DNA of 16,008 bases from an uncultured Peptoniphilus sp. (GCF_946998875.1 NZ_CAMQAY010000030.1:1-16008); one strand, 5' to 3'. Counted from the first letter of the stretch, positions 1 through 8,577 are shown. The notes: generated by a model not told the origin, from the letters alone. A program made the numbers and translations.

Positions 1-1419
1 AAGAGACGTGACATTATTAAATACGAATCAACAAAAATTGCAAAAGCTCTTGGTGGTGAAATTCACGAAAATGAAGATTTGCTTGAAGAATTAACTTACA
101 TTGTTGAATATCCATCTCCAATTAAGGGAAGCATTAAGGAAAAATACTTGACTCTTCCAAAGGAAGTTGTAACTACTACAATGATTGACCACTTGAGATT
201 TACTCCAATTTATTCACAAGATGGAGGACTTCTACCATACTTTATTACAGTTAGAAATGGTACAAGAGATTACGAAGATATTGTAATTGCAGGCAACGAA
301 AAAGTTCTTGGAGCAAGACTTGAAGATGCTAAGTTCTTCTACGAAGATGACATCTCAAAGCCACTTGAAGACTATGTAGAAAATCTAAAGGGAGTTTTAT
401 TTCACGACAAATTAGGCTCTATGCTTGAAAAAGAAAAGAGAGATGGCGTTGTTGCAAAGAAAATTGCCAAGTCACTTTCCTTTGCCGATGAAGCAATTGA
501 AGCTCTTGATAGGGTAGCTCATCTTTCAAAGGCTGACTTAACTACAAAAATGGTAATTGAATTTACTGAACTTCAAGGTGTAATGGGAGAAATTTATGCT
601 CTTAAATCTGGAGAAAAGGAAATTGTGGCAACAGCAATAAGGGAACAATATCTTCCAAAATTTGCAGGCGATGCTCTTCCAAAATCTAGTGTGGGTTCAA
701 TCTTCTCTCTTGCAGATAAAATTGACACAATAGTTGGACTTTTTGCCATTGGAGAAATTCCTACAGGTTCAACAGATCCCTTTGCACTAAGAAGATCTGC
801 AATTGGAATAATAAATATTATAAGAAATACTGGCTGGAAATTTAATTTAAATGAAGTAATAGAAACAAGTTTATTTGAATACATTAACGATTTAGGCTTA
901 ACTTTTGACCATGAAGAAGTTATTGCAAATATCAGAGAATTTTTCTTTGGAAGAATTAAGACAATGCTTCAAGAAGAAGGCATCAGATATGACATTATTG
1001 ATGCAGTTTTAATTGACGATAGTGAAATTTATAATATATTTGAAAAAGCAAAAGAATTAAATGAATGGTTTAAAGATGATAGGACAAACTTTGTTGATGC
1101 CTACAATAGAATTAACAACTTGACAAAGGACCTTGACTATACAGAAATAGATGAAGAACTTCTAAAAGAAGATGCAGAAAAAAATCTTTACAATAAATTT
1201 ATAGAAAATGACAAGGAATTTAATGAAGGCCTTTCTTCTGAAAATTACAAGGATGCAATGGATGCACTAAATGACTTAGTTCCATCAATTGACGCTTTCT
1301 TTGACAGCGTAATGGTAATGGCAGAAGATGAAAATATTAGACACAATAGACTTGCACTTATAAATAGCATTGAGGAAAATATTCAAAAAATATTAAAAAT
1401 CGAAAATATTGTAGAATAG
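1..1419 (+). CDS. glyS: Glycyl-tRNA synthetase beta subunit (5' end outside window)
   Basis: Beta subunit of the bacterial alpha2beta2 glycyl-tRNA synthetase, which charges tRNA-Gly in the cytoplasm; the beta chain binds tRNA. The frame is open from base 1 to a TAG stop, giving 472 residues. The family is near 690 residues, so roughly the first 215 lie off the window. Similarity to known GlyS runs from the first visible codons, so the TTG at 79 and other internal starts are not real starts. Family blocks include GNEKV followed by RLEDAKFF, then FTELQGVMG, the QYLPKFAGD region, and DPFALRR, leading into the helical C-terminal (DALR-like) anticodon-binding region. The catalytic alpha subunit gene glyQ is expected just upstream but is not visible. 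The repressor gene follows after 12 bases. Identification is by recalled family similarity and is secure. Confidence 0.96.
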   Translation, partial: KRRDIIKYESTKIAKALGGEIHENEDLLEELTYIVEYPSPIKGSIKEKYLTLPKEVVTTTMIDHLRFTPIYSQDGGLLPYFITVRNGTRDYEDIVIAGNEKVLGARLEDAKFFYEDDISKPLEDYVENLKGVLFHDKLGSMLEKEKRDGVVAKKIAKSLSFADEAIEALDRVAHLSKADLTTKMVIEFTELQGVMGEIYALKSGEKEIVATAIREQYLPKFAGDALPKSSVGSIFSLADKIDTIVGLFAIGEIPTGSTDPFALRRSAIGIINIIRNTGWKFNLNEVIETSLFEYINDLGLTFDHEEVIANIREFFFGRIKTMLQEEGIRYDIIDAVLIDDSEIYNIFEKAKELNEWFKDDRTNFVDAYNRINNLTKDLDYTEIDEELLKEDAEKNLYNKFIENDKEFNEGLSSENYKDAMDALNDLVPSIDAFFDSVMVMAEDENIRHNRLALINSIEENIQKILKIENIVE

Positions 1420-1431
1420 GTCGGTGAGCAA

Positions 1432-2061
1432 ATGAAATTTAGCGAAAGACAAACTGAAATTATTGAAATTGTAAGAGATGAAGGTCCCATTACAGGTGAT
1501 GAAATTGCAGAAAAATTAGGTTTGTCAAGAGCGACTATTAGATCAGACCTTTCAGTTCTCACTATGATTAATATTTTGGGAGCTAGACCAAAGTTTGGAT
1601 ATTTTTATACAGGCAAATCTATTCTTTCACAGCTTTCCGATGACTTAAAGAAATTAAAACTTAGGGATTATATGTCCCTGCCCTTTTCTTGCGACCAAAA
1701 AACTTCTGTCTACGATGTAGTTGTAGGTCTCTTTATGGAAGATTTATCTTCTATGTTTATCACTGAAGGAGGCTATCTTGCAGGGATTGTATCAAGAAAA
1801 GATTTGATCAGATTTATGATTGGTGATGCCGACATAAAAAAGACTCCCATAAGTGTTATTATGACTAGAATGCCCAATGTTTTTTATGTGGACATTGACG
1901 ACACTGTCTATAAGGCTGCAAATTTAATTGTAACAAAGGGAATAGATTCTCTTCCCGTTGTGGAAGTTAAAAATAATAAAGATCTCGAAGTAGTTGGCAG
2001 ATTTACAAAGACAAATGTAACTAGACTTTTTGTAGATGTCTGTGACGGCGAGATTATCTAG
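1432..2061 (+). CDS. ccpN: CcpN-like transcriptional repressor (HTH + two CBS domains)
   Basis: The protein has 209 residues, like Bacillus subtilis CcpN (YqzB), a repressor of gluconeogenic genes (gapB, pckA) in the presence of glycolytic substrates. Residues 5-60 form a winged helix-turn-helix, with GPITGDEIAEKLGLSRATIR (19-38) and the family signature ARPKFGYFYTGK (51-62). Two CBS domains follow at about 75-130 and 143-205, with VSRKDL (120-125) and IMTRMPN (143-149). CBS domains bind adenine nucleotides, which in CcpN sense the energy state. A weak GGTGAG ribosome site lies just before the ATG. It sits between glyS and the PPDK regulator, as the related genes do in Bacillus, where YqfL modulates CcpN. 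The local target genes are unknown, and calling it a strict CcpN orthologue is inference. Confidence 0.9.
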   Translation: MKFSERQTEIIEIVRDEGPITGDEIAEKLGLSRATIRSDLSVLTMINILGARPKFGYFYTGKSILSQLSDDLKKLKLRDYMSLPFSCDQKTSVYDVVVGLFMEDLSSMFITEGGYLAGIVSRKDLIRFMIGDADIKKTPISVIMTRMPNVFYVDIDDTVYKAANLIVTKGIDSLPVVEVKNNKDLEVVGRFTKTNVTRLFVDVCDGEII

Positions 2062-2069
2062 GAGGAGAA

Positions 2070-2891
2070 ATGAATAAAGACGATAAACAACTTACTATTT
2101 TTGTCATCTCCGATTCAATTGGAGAAACTGGTGAATTAATAGCAAAAAGTTCAGCTAGACAATTTGAGTCAGAAAACTATGAAATTATTAGATATCCTTA
2201 TCACAACAGCATTGAACAAATTAAGCCAGTTCTCGAAAAAGCTTCAAAAATTCACAATAGTTTAATAGTTTACACAAATGTTGTAAAGGAAACTAGAGAA
2301 TTTATTGAGAGAAAAACTCATGAGCTAAAACTTCACACAGTTGATGTCATGGGTGAACCTATGCGCCAAATTGAAGATATTTTAGGTTATGAACCTCTTA
2401 GAGAACCTGGACTAATAAGAAGACTTGATGAAAATTATTTCAAGAAAGTTGAATGTGTTGAGTTTGCAGTTAAATATGACGATGGAAAGGACCCTCGTGG
2501 TGCAAAGAAGGCTGACATATGTCTTGTTGGCATTTCAAGAACTTCTAAGACTCCACTTTCAATGTATCTTGCCAATAAATTATATAAAGTGGCAAATATT
2601 CCGCTAGTTCCTGAAGTTCCAGTACCTAAGGAAGTTTATGAAAAGGATGTTGATAGGGTAATTGGACTTATTGCCAATCCTGAAAAAATTATTTCTGTAA
2701 GAGAACAAAGACTTAAGTCTCTTGGACTTACTTCAGGTGCAAAATATGCCAACTATGACAGAATTAGAGAGGAATTAAATTATTCTAAGCAAGTTATGGA
2801 AGAGCTGGGATGTTTTGTAATAGATGTTTCTGACAAGGCAATTGAAGAAACTGCTGAAATTATAATTAATCATATGGAATCTAGGATGTGA
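2070..2891 (+). CDS. yqfL: Pyruvate,phosphate dikinase regulatory protein (kinase/phosphorylase, DUF299)
   Basis: The 273-residue protein belongs to the PPDK/PEP synthetase regulatory family. Members use ADP to phosphorylate, and phosphate to dephosphorylate, an active-site threonine of pyruvate,phosphate dikinase, switching it off and on. Landmarks are the N-terminal FVISDSIGETGE (11-22), the conserved EFAVKYDDGKDPRG block (131-144) and the P-loop-like GISRTSKTPLS (154-164). Length matches the family. A strong GGAGGAG ribosome site begins directly after the upstream stop codon, and the ATG follows with an 8-base gap between the genes. Its target gene ppdK is not in this window. Pairing with the CcpN-like repressor suggests joint control of pyruvate/PEP flux, which is known for Bacillus and inferred here. 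Confidence 0.93.
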   Translation: MNKDDKQLTIFVISDSIGETGELIAKSSARQFESENYEIIRYPYHNSIEQIKPVLEKASKIHNSLIVYTNVVKETREFIERKTHELKLHTVDVMGEPMRQIEDILGYEPLREPGLIRRLDENYFKKVECVEFAVKYDDGKDPRGAKKADICLVGISRTSKTPLSMYLANKLYKVANIPLVPEVPVPKEVYEKDVDRVIGLIANPEKIISVREQRLKSLGLTSGAKYANYDRIREELNYSKQVMEELGCFVIDVSDKAIEETAEIIINHMESRM

Positions 2892-2895
2892 TGAA

Positions 2896-3909
2896 ATGAA
2901 TCTTCGAGTTGAGAGAGAAAAACTTGAACACGAAATGCTCTTTGATTTTGCGACATTTGCAGATTCAACTTTGGGAAGAAATGAAAGAGAAGAAAAATGT
3001 AATCTTAGAACTGAGTTTCAAAGAGATAGGGATAGAATTATTCACTCAAAAAGTTTTAGGAGATTAAAACACAAGACTCAGGTCTTTATTTCTCCTGAAG
3101 GCGACCATTTTAGGACAAGACTCACTCACACTCTTGAAGTCAGTCAAATTGGGAGGACCATAGCTAGGGCACTTAGGCTAAATGAAGATTTAGTTGAGGC
3201 AATTGCCCTTGGTCATGACTTAGGGCACACTCCCTTTGGTCATTCTGGTGAAGCCGTTTTAAATGAATTAAAAAAAGGCGGCTTTATTCATGGAGAGCAG
3301 TCTCTAAAGGTTGTAGATTTTTTAGAAAGATCTGACAAGAGAATTGGATTAAACCTAACAGAAGAAGTGCGTGATGGAATTTTAAATCATTCTGGCTCTG
3401 GCGAGGCAAAGACACTTGAAGGCAAAATAATAAAGTTTGCCGATAGAATTGCCTACATCAATCACGACATTGATGATGCTATAAGAGCTGGCATAATTTC
3501 TTCTGATTCACTTCCAAGGGAACTTACTAATATCCTTGGACACATATCCTCAGAAAGAATAAATACAATGATTATTGGCATAGTGGAAAAATCCTATGGC
3601 AAGCCTATTGTTGAAATGGAAAAAGAAATTTATGAGGCAACCATGGAGCTTAGACAGTATATGTTTAAAACAGTTTATATGGATTCTATTGTCAAAAGTG
3701 AAGAAGTTAAAATAAAGAGACTATTAACTGAGCTTTATAAATATTATATGGAAGATTTAAGTAGGATTCCTCGTAATCATTTGAGCCTTTATGAAGGAAG
3801 AGTTCACAGTGACGAAGATATTGTTTCAGATTACATTGCAGGAATGACGGACACCTATGCCATGAAACAAATTAAAAATATTTTTATACCGAAGGGATGG
3901 AGCATTTAA
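2896..3909 (+). CDS. dgt: dGTPase-like HD-domain dNTP triphosphohydrolase
   Basis: A 337-residue HD-superfamily phosphohydrolase of the deoxyguanosinetriphosphate triphosphohydrolase-like (type 2) family, which hydrolyses dNTPs to nucleoside and tripolyphosphate. Metal ligands fit H78 (in RTRLTHTLEV), H107-D108 (in ALGHDLGHTPFGH) and D183 (in KFADRIAYINHD). The N-terminal block from IHSKSFRRLKHKTQVF (49-64) is also diagnostic. Length is normal for the Firmicutes form. The ATG is 5 bases after the upstream stop, with AGGATG as ribosome site. It is followed directly by dnaG, an order common in clostridia, which suggests a role in dNTP pool control close to replication. Substrate preference (dGTP or broader) cannot be read from sequence. 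Confidence 0.94.
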   Translation: MNLRVEREKLEHEMLFDFATFADSTLGRNEREEKCNLRTEFQRDRDRIIHSKSFRRLKHKTQVFISPEGDHFRTRLTHTLEVSQIGRTIARALRLNEDLVEAIALGHDLGHTPFGHSGEAVLNELKKGGFIHGEQSLKVVDFLERSDKRIGLNLTEEVRDGILNHSGSGEAKTLEGKIIKFADRIAYINHDIDDAIRAGIISSDSLPRELTNILGHISSERINTMIIGIVEKSYGKPIVEMEKEIYEATMELRQYMFKTVYMDSIVKSEEVKIKRLLTELYKYYMEDLSRIPRNHLSLYEGRVHSDEDIVSDYIAGMTDTYAMKQIKNIFIPKGWSI

Positions 3910-5700
3910 TTGTATGTTATAAATGACAATGTTCTTGATGAAATAAGAGACAGAGCAGATATAGTAGATTTAATTGGCGAATATGTTGACTTAAAAAGGT
4001 CAGGTTCTAACTATATGGGACTCTGTCCTTTTCATTCTGAAAAAACTCCTTCCTTTTCTGTTTCTCCATCAAAGTCAATCTTCAAGTGTTTTGGCTGTGG
4101 AGTTGGCGGAGATGTCATTACCTTTATTATGAAAAGGGAAAACTTAAATTTTCCTGAAGCTGTAGAATTTTTGGCAGAAAAATATAATGTAAGGCTTTCT
4201 GAATATAAAGATGAAAATAAAGAAGCTAAAGATAAGAGAAATAGGCTTTACGAAATAAATAGAGAAGCGGCAATGCACTTTTTAAATAATTTTTCATCAT
4301 CACAAAAGGCACAAAAGTACTTAAGGGACAGGGGTCTAAATGATAAGACAATAAGGGCCTATGGACTTGGCTATTCTAAAGATTCCTGGACAGACTTATA
4401 CGACCACTTAATAAAATTAGGTTACAAGGAAGAGGAACTTTTAGAATTAAATTTAATTTCTAAAAGCAAAAATGGAAATTACATTGACAGATTTCGCGAC
4501 AGGGTTATGTTTCCAATTATAAATAGAAATAATAAGGTAATTGCTTTTGGAGCAAGAGGATTTGGTGATGCTAAGCCAAAATATTTAAATTCAAGGGAAA
4601 CGCCTATATTTCATAAGGGAAGCAACCTCTTTAATATGAATATAGTATCTAGAGAATCAAGCCGCGAGAGAATAATATTAGTTGAAGGCTACATGGATGT
4701 TATTTCTTTATACAATAGTGGTATAAATTATAGTGTAGCAAGCCTTGGTACTTCTCTTACTGAAGATCAAGCAGCAATTATAAAGAAGATGGCAAAAGAC
4801 ATATACATCTGTTATGACAGCGACAAGGCTGGTATTAACGCGACTTCAAGGGCAATAGATATATTTTTATCTAAATCTTGTAAGCCTAAAATCATTGAAT
4901 TAGAAGGCGGACTAGACCCAGACGACTTTATAAAAAAATATGGAATGGAAGGCTTTGAAAATAAAATCAAGTCCGCTATTTCTTATATTGACTTTAAAAT
5001 AAAAAAACTGAGGGAAAACTTTAATTTAGAAGATGCAGAGGGGCTTAGCAATTTTACTATTGAGTCTGCGAAAATTTTATCTAGCATTAAAAACCCCATT
5101 GAGAGAGATATTTTTGTAAAAGAATTTTCTAAAAAATATAATATTTCTTACAAGGCAATTGAAAATTATATAAATTATTTAAACAGAAATAAAATTAAAA
5201 GTGAGAAAAAAGAAAAGTTCAAGCTTAAGAAAAATACAAATGTTGTGAAAAGTACAAAAACTAAAGCACAAGAGGAATTATTATCATATTCTTTGCTTGA
5301 CAATGATATTTACAATTATATCAAAAATAAAATTCAGGTTTTTTATTTTACTAATGCAATGACTAGGGCAAGCTTTGAAGAAATTCCTAAAATGTTTGAA
5401 GAAGAGATGGAAGTTTCTGAATTTTTAAATTTATTAGAGAAAAATAGGCTAATAGATTCTACTTTTAAAGAAAATATTTTAGGAATTATAAAAAATATTC
5501 ATGTCGATGAAAAAATTGTAGATGAGTTAATTAAAACTGTAGAGAGAAATTATCTCCAAAAGGAAAAAGATAGAATCCTCGAAAACATTGATAAACTTCA
5601 AGGGGAAGAAGATAAAAATCTTTTACTCGACGCTTTAAAGGATCTTAAAGAGATTAATTTAAAGCTAAGTGAGTTGAAAGAGGAGGGCAATTATGAGTGA
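3910..5700 (+). CDS. dnaG: DNA primase
   Basis: Primase synthesises the RNA primers for DNA replication and works with the DnaB-type helicase. The protein has 596 residues, a usual length. The N-terminal CHC2 zinc-binding domain has C39, H42, C60 and C63. The central catalytic region (about 120-330) includes the RFRDRVMFPI block (194-203) and a Toprim fold with E259 (LVEGYMD) and D303/D305 (CYDSDKAG). The lysine-rich, helical C-terminal third (about 400-596) fits the poorly conserved helicase-binding domain. The start is a TTG that begins on the base after the dgt stop codon. No other in-frame start lies nearby, and GAAGGGATGG at 3891-3900 serves as ribosome site. The 3' end overlaps rpoD by 8 bases. 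Translational coupling to both neighbours is likely. Confidence 0.97.
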   Translation: MYVINDNVLDEIRDRADIVDLIGEYVDLKRSGSNYMGLCPFHSEKTPSFSVSPSKSIFKCFGCGVGGDVITFIMKRENLNFPEAVEFLAEKYNVRLSEYKDENKEAKDKRNRLYEINREAAMHFLNNFSSSQKAQKYLRDRGLNDKTIRAYGLGYSKDSWTDLYDHLIKLGYKEEELLELNLISKSKNGNYIDRFRDRVMFPIINRNNKVIAFGARGFGDAKPKYLNSRETPIFHKGSNLFNMNIVSRESSRERIILVEGYMDVISLYNSGINYSVASLGTSLTEDQAAIIKKMAKDIYICYDSDKAGINATSRAIDIFLSKSCKPKIIELEGGLDPDDFIKKYGMEGFENKIKSAISYIDFKIKKLRENFNLEDAEGLSNFTIESAKILSSIKNPIERDIFVKEFSKKYNISYKAIENYINYLNRNKIKSEKKEKFKLKKNTNVVKSTKTKAQEELLSYSLLDNDIYNYIKNKIQVFYFTNAMTRASFEEIPKMFEEEMEVSEFLNLLEKNRLIDSTFKENILGIIKNIHVDEKIVDELIKTVERNYLQKEKDRILENIDKLQGEEDKNLLLDALKDLKEINLKLSELKEEGNYE

Positions 5701-6784
5701 AAATTTAAAAAATAAGGATTCAATTGAATCAATAACAGAGCAGCTTTTAAAAGATGGCAAAAAAGATGGGAATCTTAGCTATGACGAAATAGGCGATGCC
5801 TTTGAAAAGTTTCAAATTGATTCAGACGATATAGATGAATTATACAAAACCTTCGAGAAGGAAGGTATCAATTTAGTCGACAAAAAAGATTTAAAAGATG
5901 ACGATGAAGATGAAGTTGATGTTACTAAAGAAGATTTGTCAGTGCCAAAGGGCGTAACTGTAGATGATCCTGTCAGGATGTACTTAAAGGAAATTGGAAA
6001 AATTTCTCTACTTACTGCTGATGAAGAAGTTGAAATTGCAAAGAGAATGGAAGCAGGAGATGAGTTTGCAAAAAAGGAACTTGCTGAAGCAAATTTAAGG
6101 CTTGTAGTTTCCATTGCAAAGAGATATGTTGGAAGAGGCATGAGCTTTTTGGATTTAATTCAAGAGGGAAATCTTGGCCTTATGAAAGCTGTTGACAAAT
6201 TTGATTACACTAAAGGCTTTAAATTTTCTACTTACGCAACTTGGTGGATTAGACAGGCAATAACAAGGGCAATTGCAGACCAAGCTAGGACTATAAGAAT
6301 TCCTGTGCACATGGTTGAAACTATTAATAAACTTGTTAGAGTTCAAAGACAACTTGTTCAAGACCTTGGACGAGATCCACTTCCAGAAGAAATTGCTGCT
6401 GAAATGAATTTAGATGTAGAAAGAGTTCGCGAAATTCAAAAAATTGCACAAGAACCAGTGTCTCTTGAAACGCCAATTGGTGAAGAAGAAGATTCGCATC
6501 TTGGAGATTTTATACCTGACGATGAAATCCTATCTCCACAAGATGCAGCTACTTTTACACTTCTAAAGGAACAACTTAACTCTGTACTTGAAACTTTAAC
6601 TGAGAGAGAAAAAAAAGTTTTAACTTTAAGGTTTGGACTTGATGATGGAAGGGCAAGAACTCTTGAAGAAGTTGGAAAAGAATTTGATGTAACTCGTGAA
6701 AGAATTAGACAAATTGAGGCCAAGGCGCTAAGAAAATTGCGTCATCCATCTAGGTCAAAGAAATTAAAGGATTATTTAGAATGA
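5693..6784 (+). CDS. rpoD: Primary RNA polymerase sigma factor (sigma-70/SigA)
   Basis: This is the housekeeping sigma factor that directs RNA polymerase to most promoters. It has 363 residues, typical of Gram-positive SigA. An N-terminal region 1.1-like domain (about 10-62) is followed by an acidic linker (64-80). Region 1.2 starts at DDPVRMYLKEIG (91-102). Region 2 spans about 132-205 and holds the hallmark DLIQEGNLGLMKAV (154-167) and FSTYATWWIRQAI (178-190) blocks. Region 3 lies at about 206-285. Region 4 ends in VTRERIRQIEAKALRKLRHP (333-352), the -35 recognition helix. AGGAGG (5681-5686) is a strong ribosome site inside the end of dnaG. The stop overlaps the trmK start as ATGA. The dnaG-rpoD pairing is the classic macromolecular-synthesis arrangement. 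Confidence 0.98.
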   Translation: MSENLKNKDSIESITEQLLKDGKKDGNLSYDEIGDAFEKFQIDSDDIDELYKTFEKEGINLVDKKDLKDDDEDEVDVTKEDLSVPKGVTVDDPVRMYLKEIGKISLLTADEEVEIAKRMEAGDEFAKKELAEANLRLVVSIAKRYVGRGMSFLDLIQEGNLGLMKAVDKFDYTKGFKFSTYATWWIRQAITRAIADQARTIRIPVHMVETINKLVRVQRQLVQDLGRDPLPEEIAAEMNLDVERVREIQKIAQEPVSLETPIGEEEDSHLGDFIPDDEILSPQDAATFTLLKEQLNSVLETLTEREKKVLTLRFGLDDGRARTLEEVGKEFDVTRERIRQIEAKALRKLRHPSRSKKLKDYLE

Positions 6785-7473
6785 TAAAATTATCGAATAG
6801 GCTAAAAAAAATTGCAGAACTTGTAGATTTTGGCGCAACGGTAATTGATGTGGGCACAGATCACGGATATGTGCCCAATTTTTTATGCGAAAAAAAAATC
6901 TCAAGGGACATTATTGCAACGGATATCTCAAAAAATTCTCTGGAGAAGTCAATTGATCTAACAAGAGAAATGGGAAATGAAAAATACATTAGAAATATTC
7001 TTGCCAATGGAATTGTAAGAGAAAATCGTGACAACATAATCATTGCAGGTCTTGGTGGCATTCAAATTGCAGAAATTATTTTTAATTCAATTGAAATTTC
7101 TAGGTCTGCAAAAAAATTAATTTTGCAGCCTATGCAAAAGACAAATATTTTGCGCAGAGAATTAAACAATATGGGCTTTGAAATAATTGATGAAGAGATA
7201 ATTTTTGAAGATGACAGGTACTTTGAAATTATCCTTGCAAGATATTCTGGCAAAATAAAAAATTTAGAGGAAGTAGATTTTTATTTTTCAAAAAGTTTAA
7301 TCGAGAAAAAGGACAAAGTTTACTTAGATTTTTTGAGGGAAAGGCAAAGAGAACTTGAAAAAATTTTAAGTAATATTAATAATGACAATGACAGAACTAT
7401 AAAGAGAAGTGGTGAACTTAAAAGTTTATTAATAAGAACCAAGGAGGCAATAGATGAAATATCAAATAAGTGA
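6781..7473 (+). CDS. trmK: tRNA (adenine(22)-N1)-methyltransferase TrmK
   Basis: TrmK methylates N1 of A22 in tRNA using S-adenosylmethionine. The protein has 230 residues, matching the family. Its Rossmann fold starts with the SAM-binding motif VIDVGTDHGYVP (21-32), continues with an acidic residue after strand 2 (ATDIS, 46-50), and has the family block IIAGLGGIQI (87-96) and LQPMQ (115-119), where most members have LQPN. The C-terminal quarter (about 165-228) is charged and helical, fitting the coiled-coil-like tRNA-interaction domain. Its ATG overlaps the rpoD stop by 4 bases, and no separate strong ribosome site is seen, so translation is probably coupled to rpoD. The trmK-nif3 order is conserved in Firmicutes. 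Confidence 0.94.
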   Translation: MIKLSNRLKKIAELVDFGATVIDVGTDHGYVPNFLCEKKISRDIIATDISKNSLEKSIDLTREMGNEKYIRNILANGIVRENRDNIIIAGLGGIQIAEIIFNSIEISRSAKKLILQPMQKTNILRRELNNMGFEIIDEEIIFEDDRYFEIILARYSGKIKNLEEVDFYFSKSLIEKKDKVYLDFLRERQRELEKILSNINNDNDRTIKRSGELKSLLIRTKEAIDEISNK

Positions 7474-8230
7474 AATTAAAAATTACATGGAAAATTGGGC
7501 GAGAGAAGACTTCCAACTTAGCTGGGACAACTCTGGCAGCCAAATTGAATTTAAGGGCGAAACAGATTCTGTTGTTCTAGGCTTAGATGTCACTGATAAA
7601 TTAATTGATAAGGCAATAGAAATGAATTCAAAGCTAATTATAAGTCATCACCCCATGTTTTTTGGCGGAGAGAAAAGCATAATTGAGGGAACTTATAAGG
7701 GCGACAATATTATTGCTTTAATAAAAAATAATATTTCAGTTTTTTCCTATCACACTTCCCTGGATATTGCTGCTGATGGAGTAAATGACAGCCTCTTTGA
7801 AAAATTAAATTTAAAAAATAAAAAAACTTTTACTTTTGAAGAAGAAAAAGCCATGGGTTTAATTGGTGAACTTGAAAAAAATTATTCTCTGGAAGAACTT
7901 TTAAATTATTTAGAAGAAAAATTAGAAGTAAAAAAAATCAAAGTTTATGGAAGAGATAAGAGAGAGATAAAAAAACTTGCAATCCTTGGAGGTTCTGGAG
8001 CTGGCTTTATTTCTGATGCCCAAAAGGCTGGAGTGGACGCCTATATTACAGGAGATGTAAAATACCATGATGGACAAAGAACCTATGAAGAGGACCTTAT
8101 TTTAATAGATGTAGGACATTTTTATTCAGAAAAAATTATTCTTCCAAAAATAAAAAAAAGACTAAGTGAAAAGTTTAGTGATTTAAATTTTTATATTGAA
8201 GAAGATAATAGCTTTGAGCTTGATATTTAA
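7454..8230 (+). CDS. NIF3-family dinuclear metal protein (YqfO/YbgI-like)
   Basis: NIF3-family protein of 258 residues, often annotated as Nif3-like dinuclear metal center protein or, doubtfully, as GTP cyclohydrolase 1 type 2. Likely metal ligands are H65 and H66 (IISHHPMFFGG), H100 and D104 (SYHTSLD), and H222 and E226 (DVGHFYSEK). ILGGSGAGFI (177-186) and YITGDVKYHD (197-206) are further family blocks. At 258 residues it is the short form, lacking the roughly 110-residue insertion of Bacillus YqfO. Its ATG lies 20 bases inside trmK, with AAGGAGG at 7441-7447. The exact biochemical role is not established for the family. It is the last protein gene of the cluster, and the rnpB promoter overlaps its last codons. 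Confidence 0.92.
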   Translation: MKYQISEIKNYMENWAREDFQLSWDNSGSQIEFKGETDSVVLGLDVTDKLIDKAIEMNSKLIISHHPMFFGGEKSIIEGTYKGDNIIALIKNNISVFSYHTSLDIAADGVNDSLFEKLNLKNKKTFTFEEEKAMGLIGELEKNYSLEELLNYLEEKLEVKKIKVYGRDKREIKKLAILGGSGAGFISDAQKAGVDAYITGDVKYHDGQRTYEEDLILIDVGHFYSEKIILPKIKKRLSEKFSDLNFYIEEDNSFELDI

Positions 8231-8248
8231 AGCTTTAAGTGTTAAACT
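8220..8248 (+). promoter_or_regulatory. Promoter for rnpB
   Basis: TTGATA at 8220-8225 and TAAACT at 8243-8248 are separated by 17 bases, with a TG extension one base before the -10 (8240-8241). The predicted start, about 7 bases past the -10, falls on G8255, which is exactly where the P1 helix of the RNase P RNA begins. This agreement between promoter and RNA fold is the main support. The -35 lies within the last codons of nif3. Confidence 0.7.
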
Positions 8249-8254
8249 ATTTAA

Positions 8255-8577
8255 GTAAGTAAATTGGTCAACTGCACATATGTGAGGAAAGTCCGCGCTC
8301 CACAGAGCAGGGATGCTGGCTAACGGCCAGTGGGGGCGACCCCAAGGCAAGTGCAACAGAAATATACCGCCCTAGGGTAAGGTTGGAAAGGCGAGGTAAG
8401 AGCTCACCAGATCATTAGTGATAATGATGCTATGTAAACCCCATTCGGAGCAAGACCAAATAGGAATAACAGATGCTGCTCGCATCTGCCGGTAGGTAGG
8501 TTGCTAGAGATTATAGGTAACTGTAATCCAAGATTGATAGTTGACAAAACAGAACGCGGCTTATAGATTTGCTTACT
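8255..8577 (+). ncRNA. rnpB: RNase P RNA, type A
   Basis: Catalytic RNA of ribonuclease P, which cleaves the 5' leader from tRNA precursors. Conserved blocks appear in order: GAGGAAAGTCCG (8284-8295), GCAACAGAAATATACCGCC (8353-8371), GGTAAG (8378-8383), AGAGCTCACC (8400-8409), TGTAAACCCC (8434-8443), GGAGCAAGACCAAATAGG (8447-8464) and ACAGAACGCGGCTTA (8549-8563). P1 pairs 8255-8264 with 8567-8576, and P2 pairs 8267-8273 with 8539-8545. A 7-bp hairpin lies at 8470-8488, followed by the GGTAGG stretch that should contact the tRNA CCA end. The layout is the ancestral type A, as in most clostridia and Escherichia coli, not the type B of Bacillus. The P3 position is unusually small. Ends are set from P1 pairing and may be off by a few bases. 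Confidence 0.95.

Noticed and set aside
79..81. TTG as the start of a shorter glyS-like gene
   Set aside because: The same frame stays open and matches GlyS back to base 1, so this codon is internal leucine in a gene cut by the window edge.
8255..8577. Considered tmRNA, 6S RNA or a riboswitch for this RNA
   Set aside because: The GAGGAAAGTCC and ACAGAACGCGGCTTA blocks with matching P1 and P2 helices are specific to RNase P RNA.
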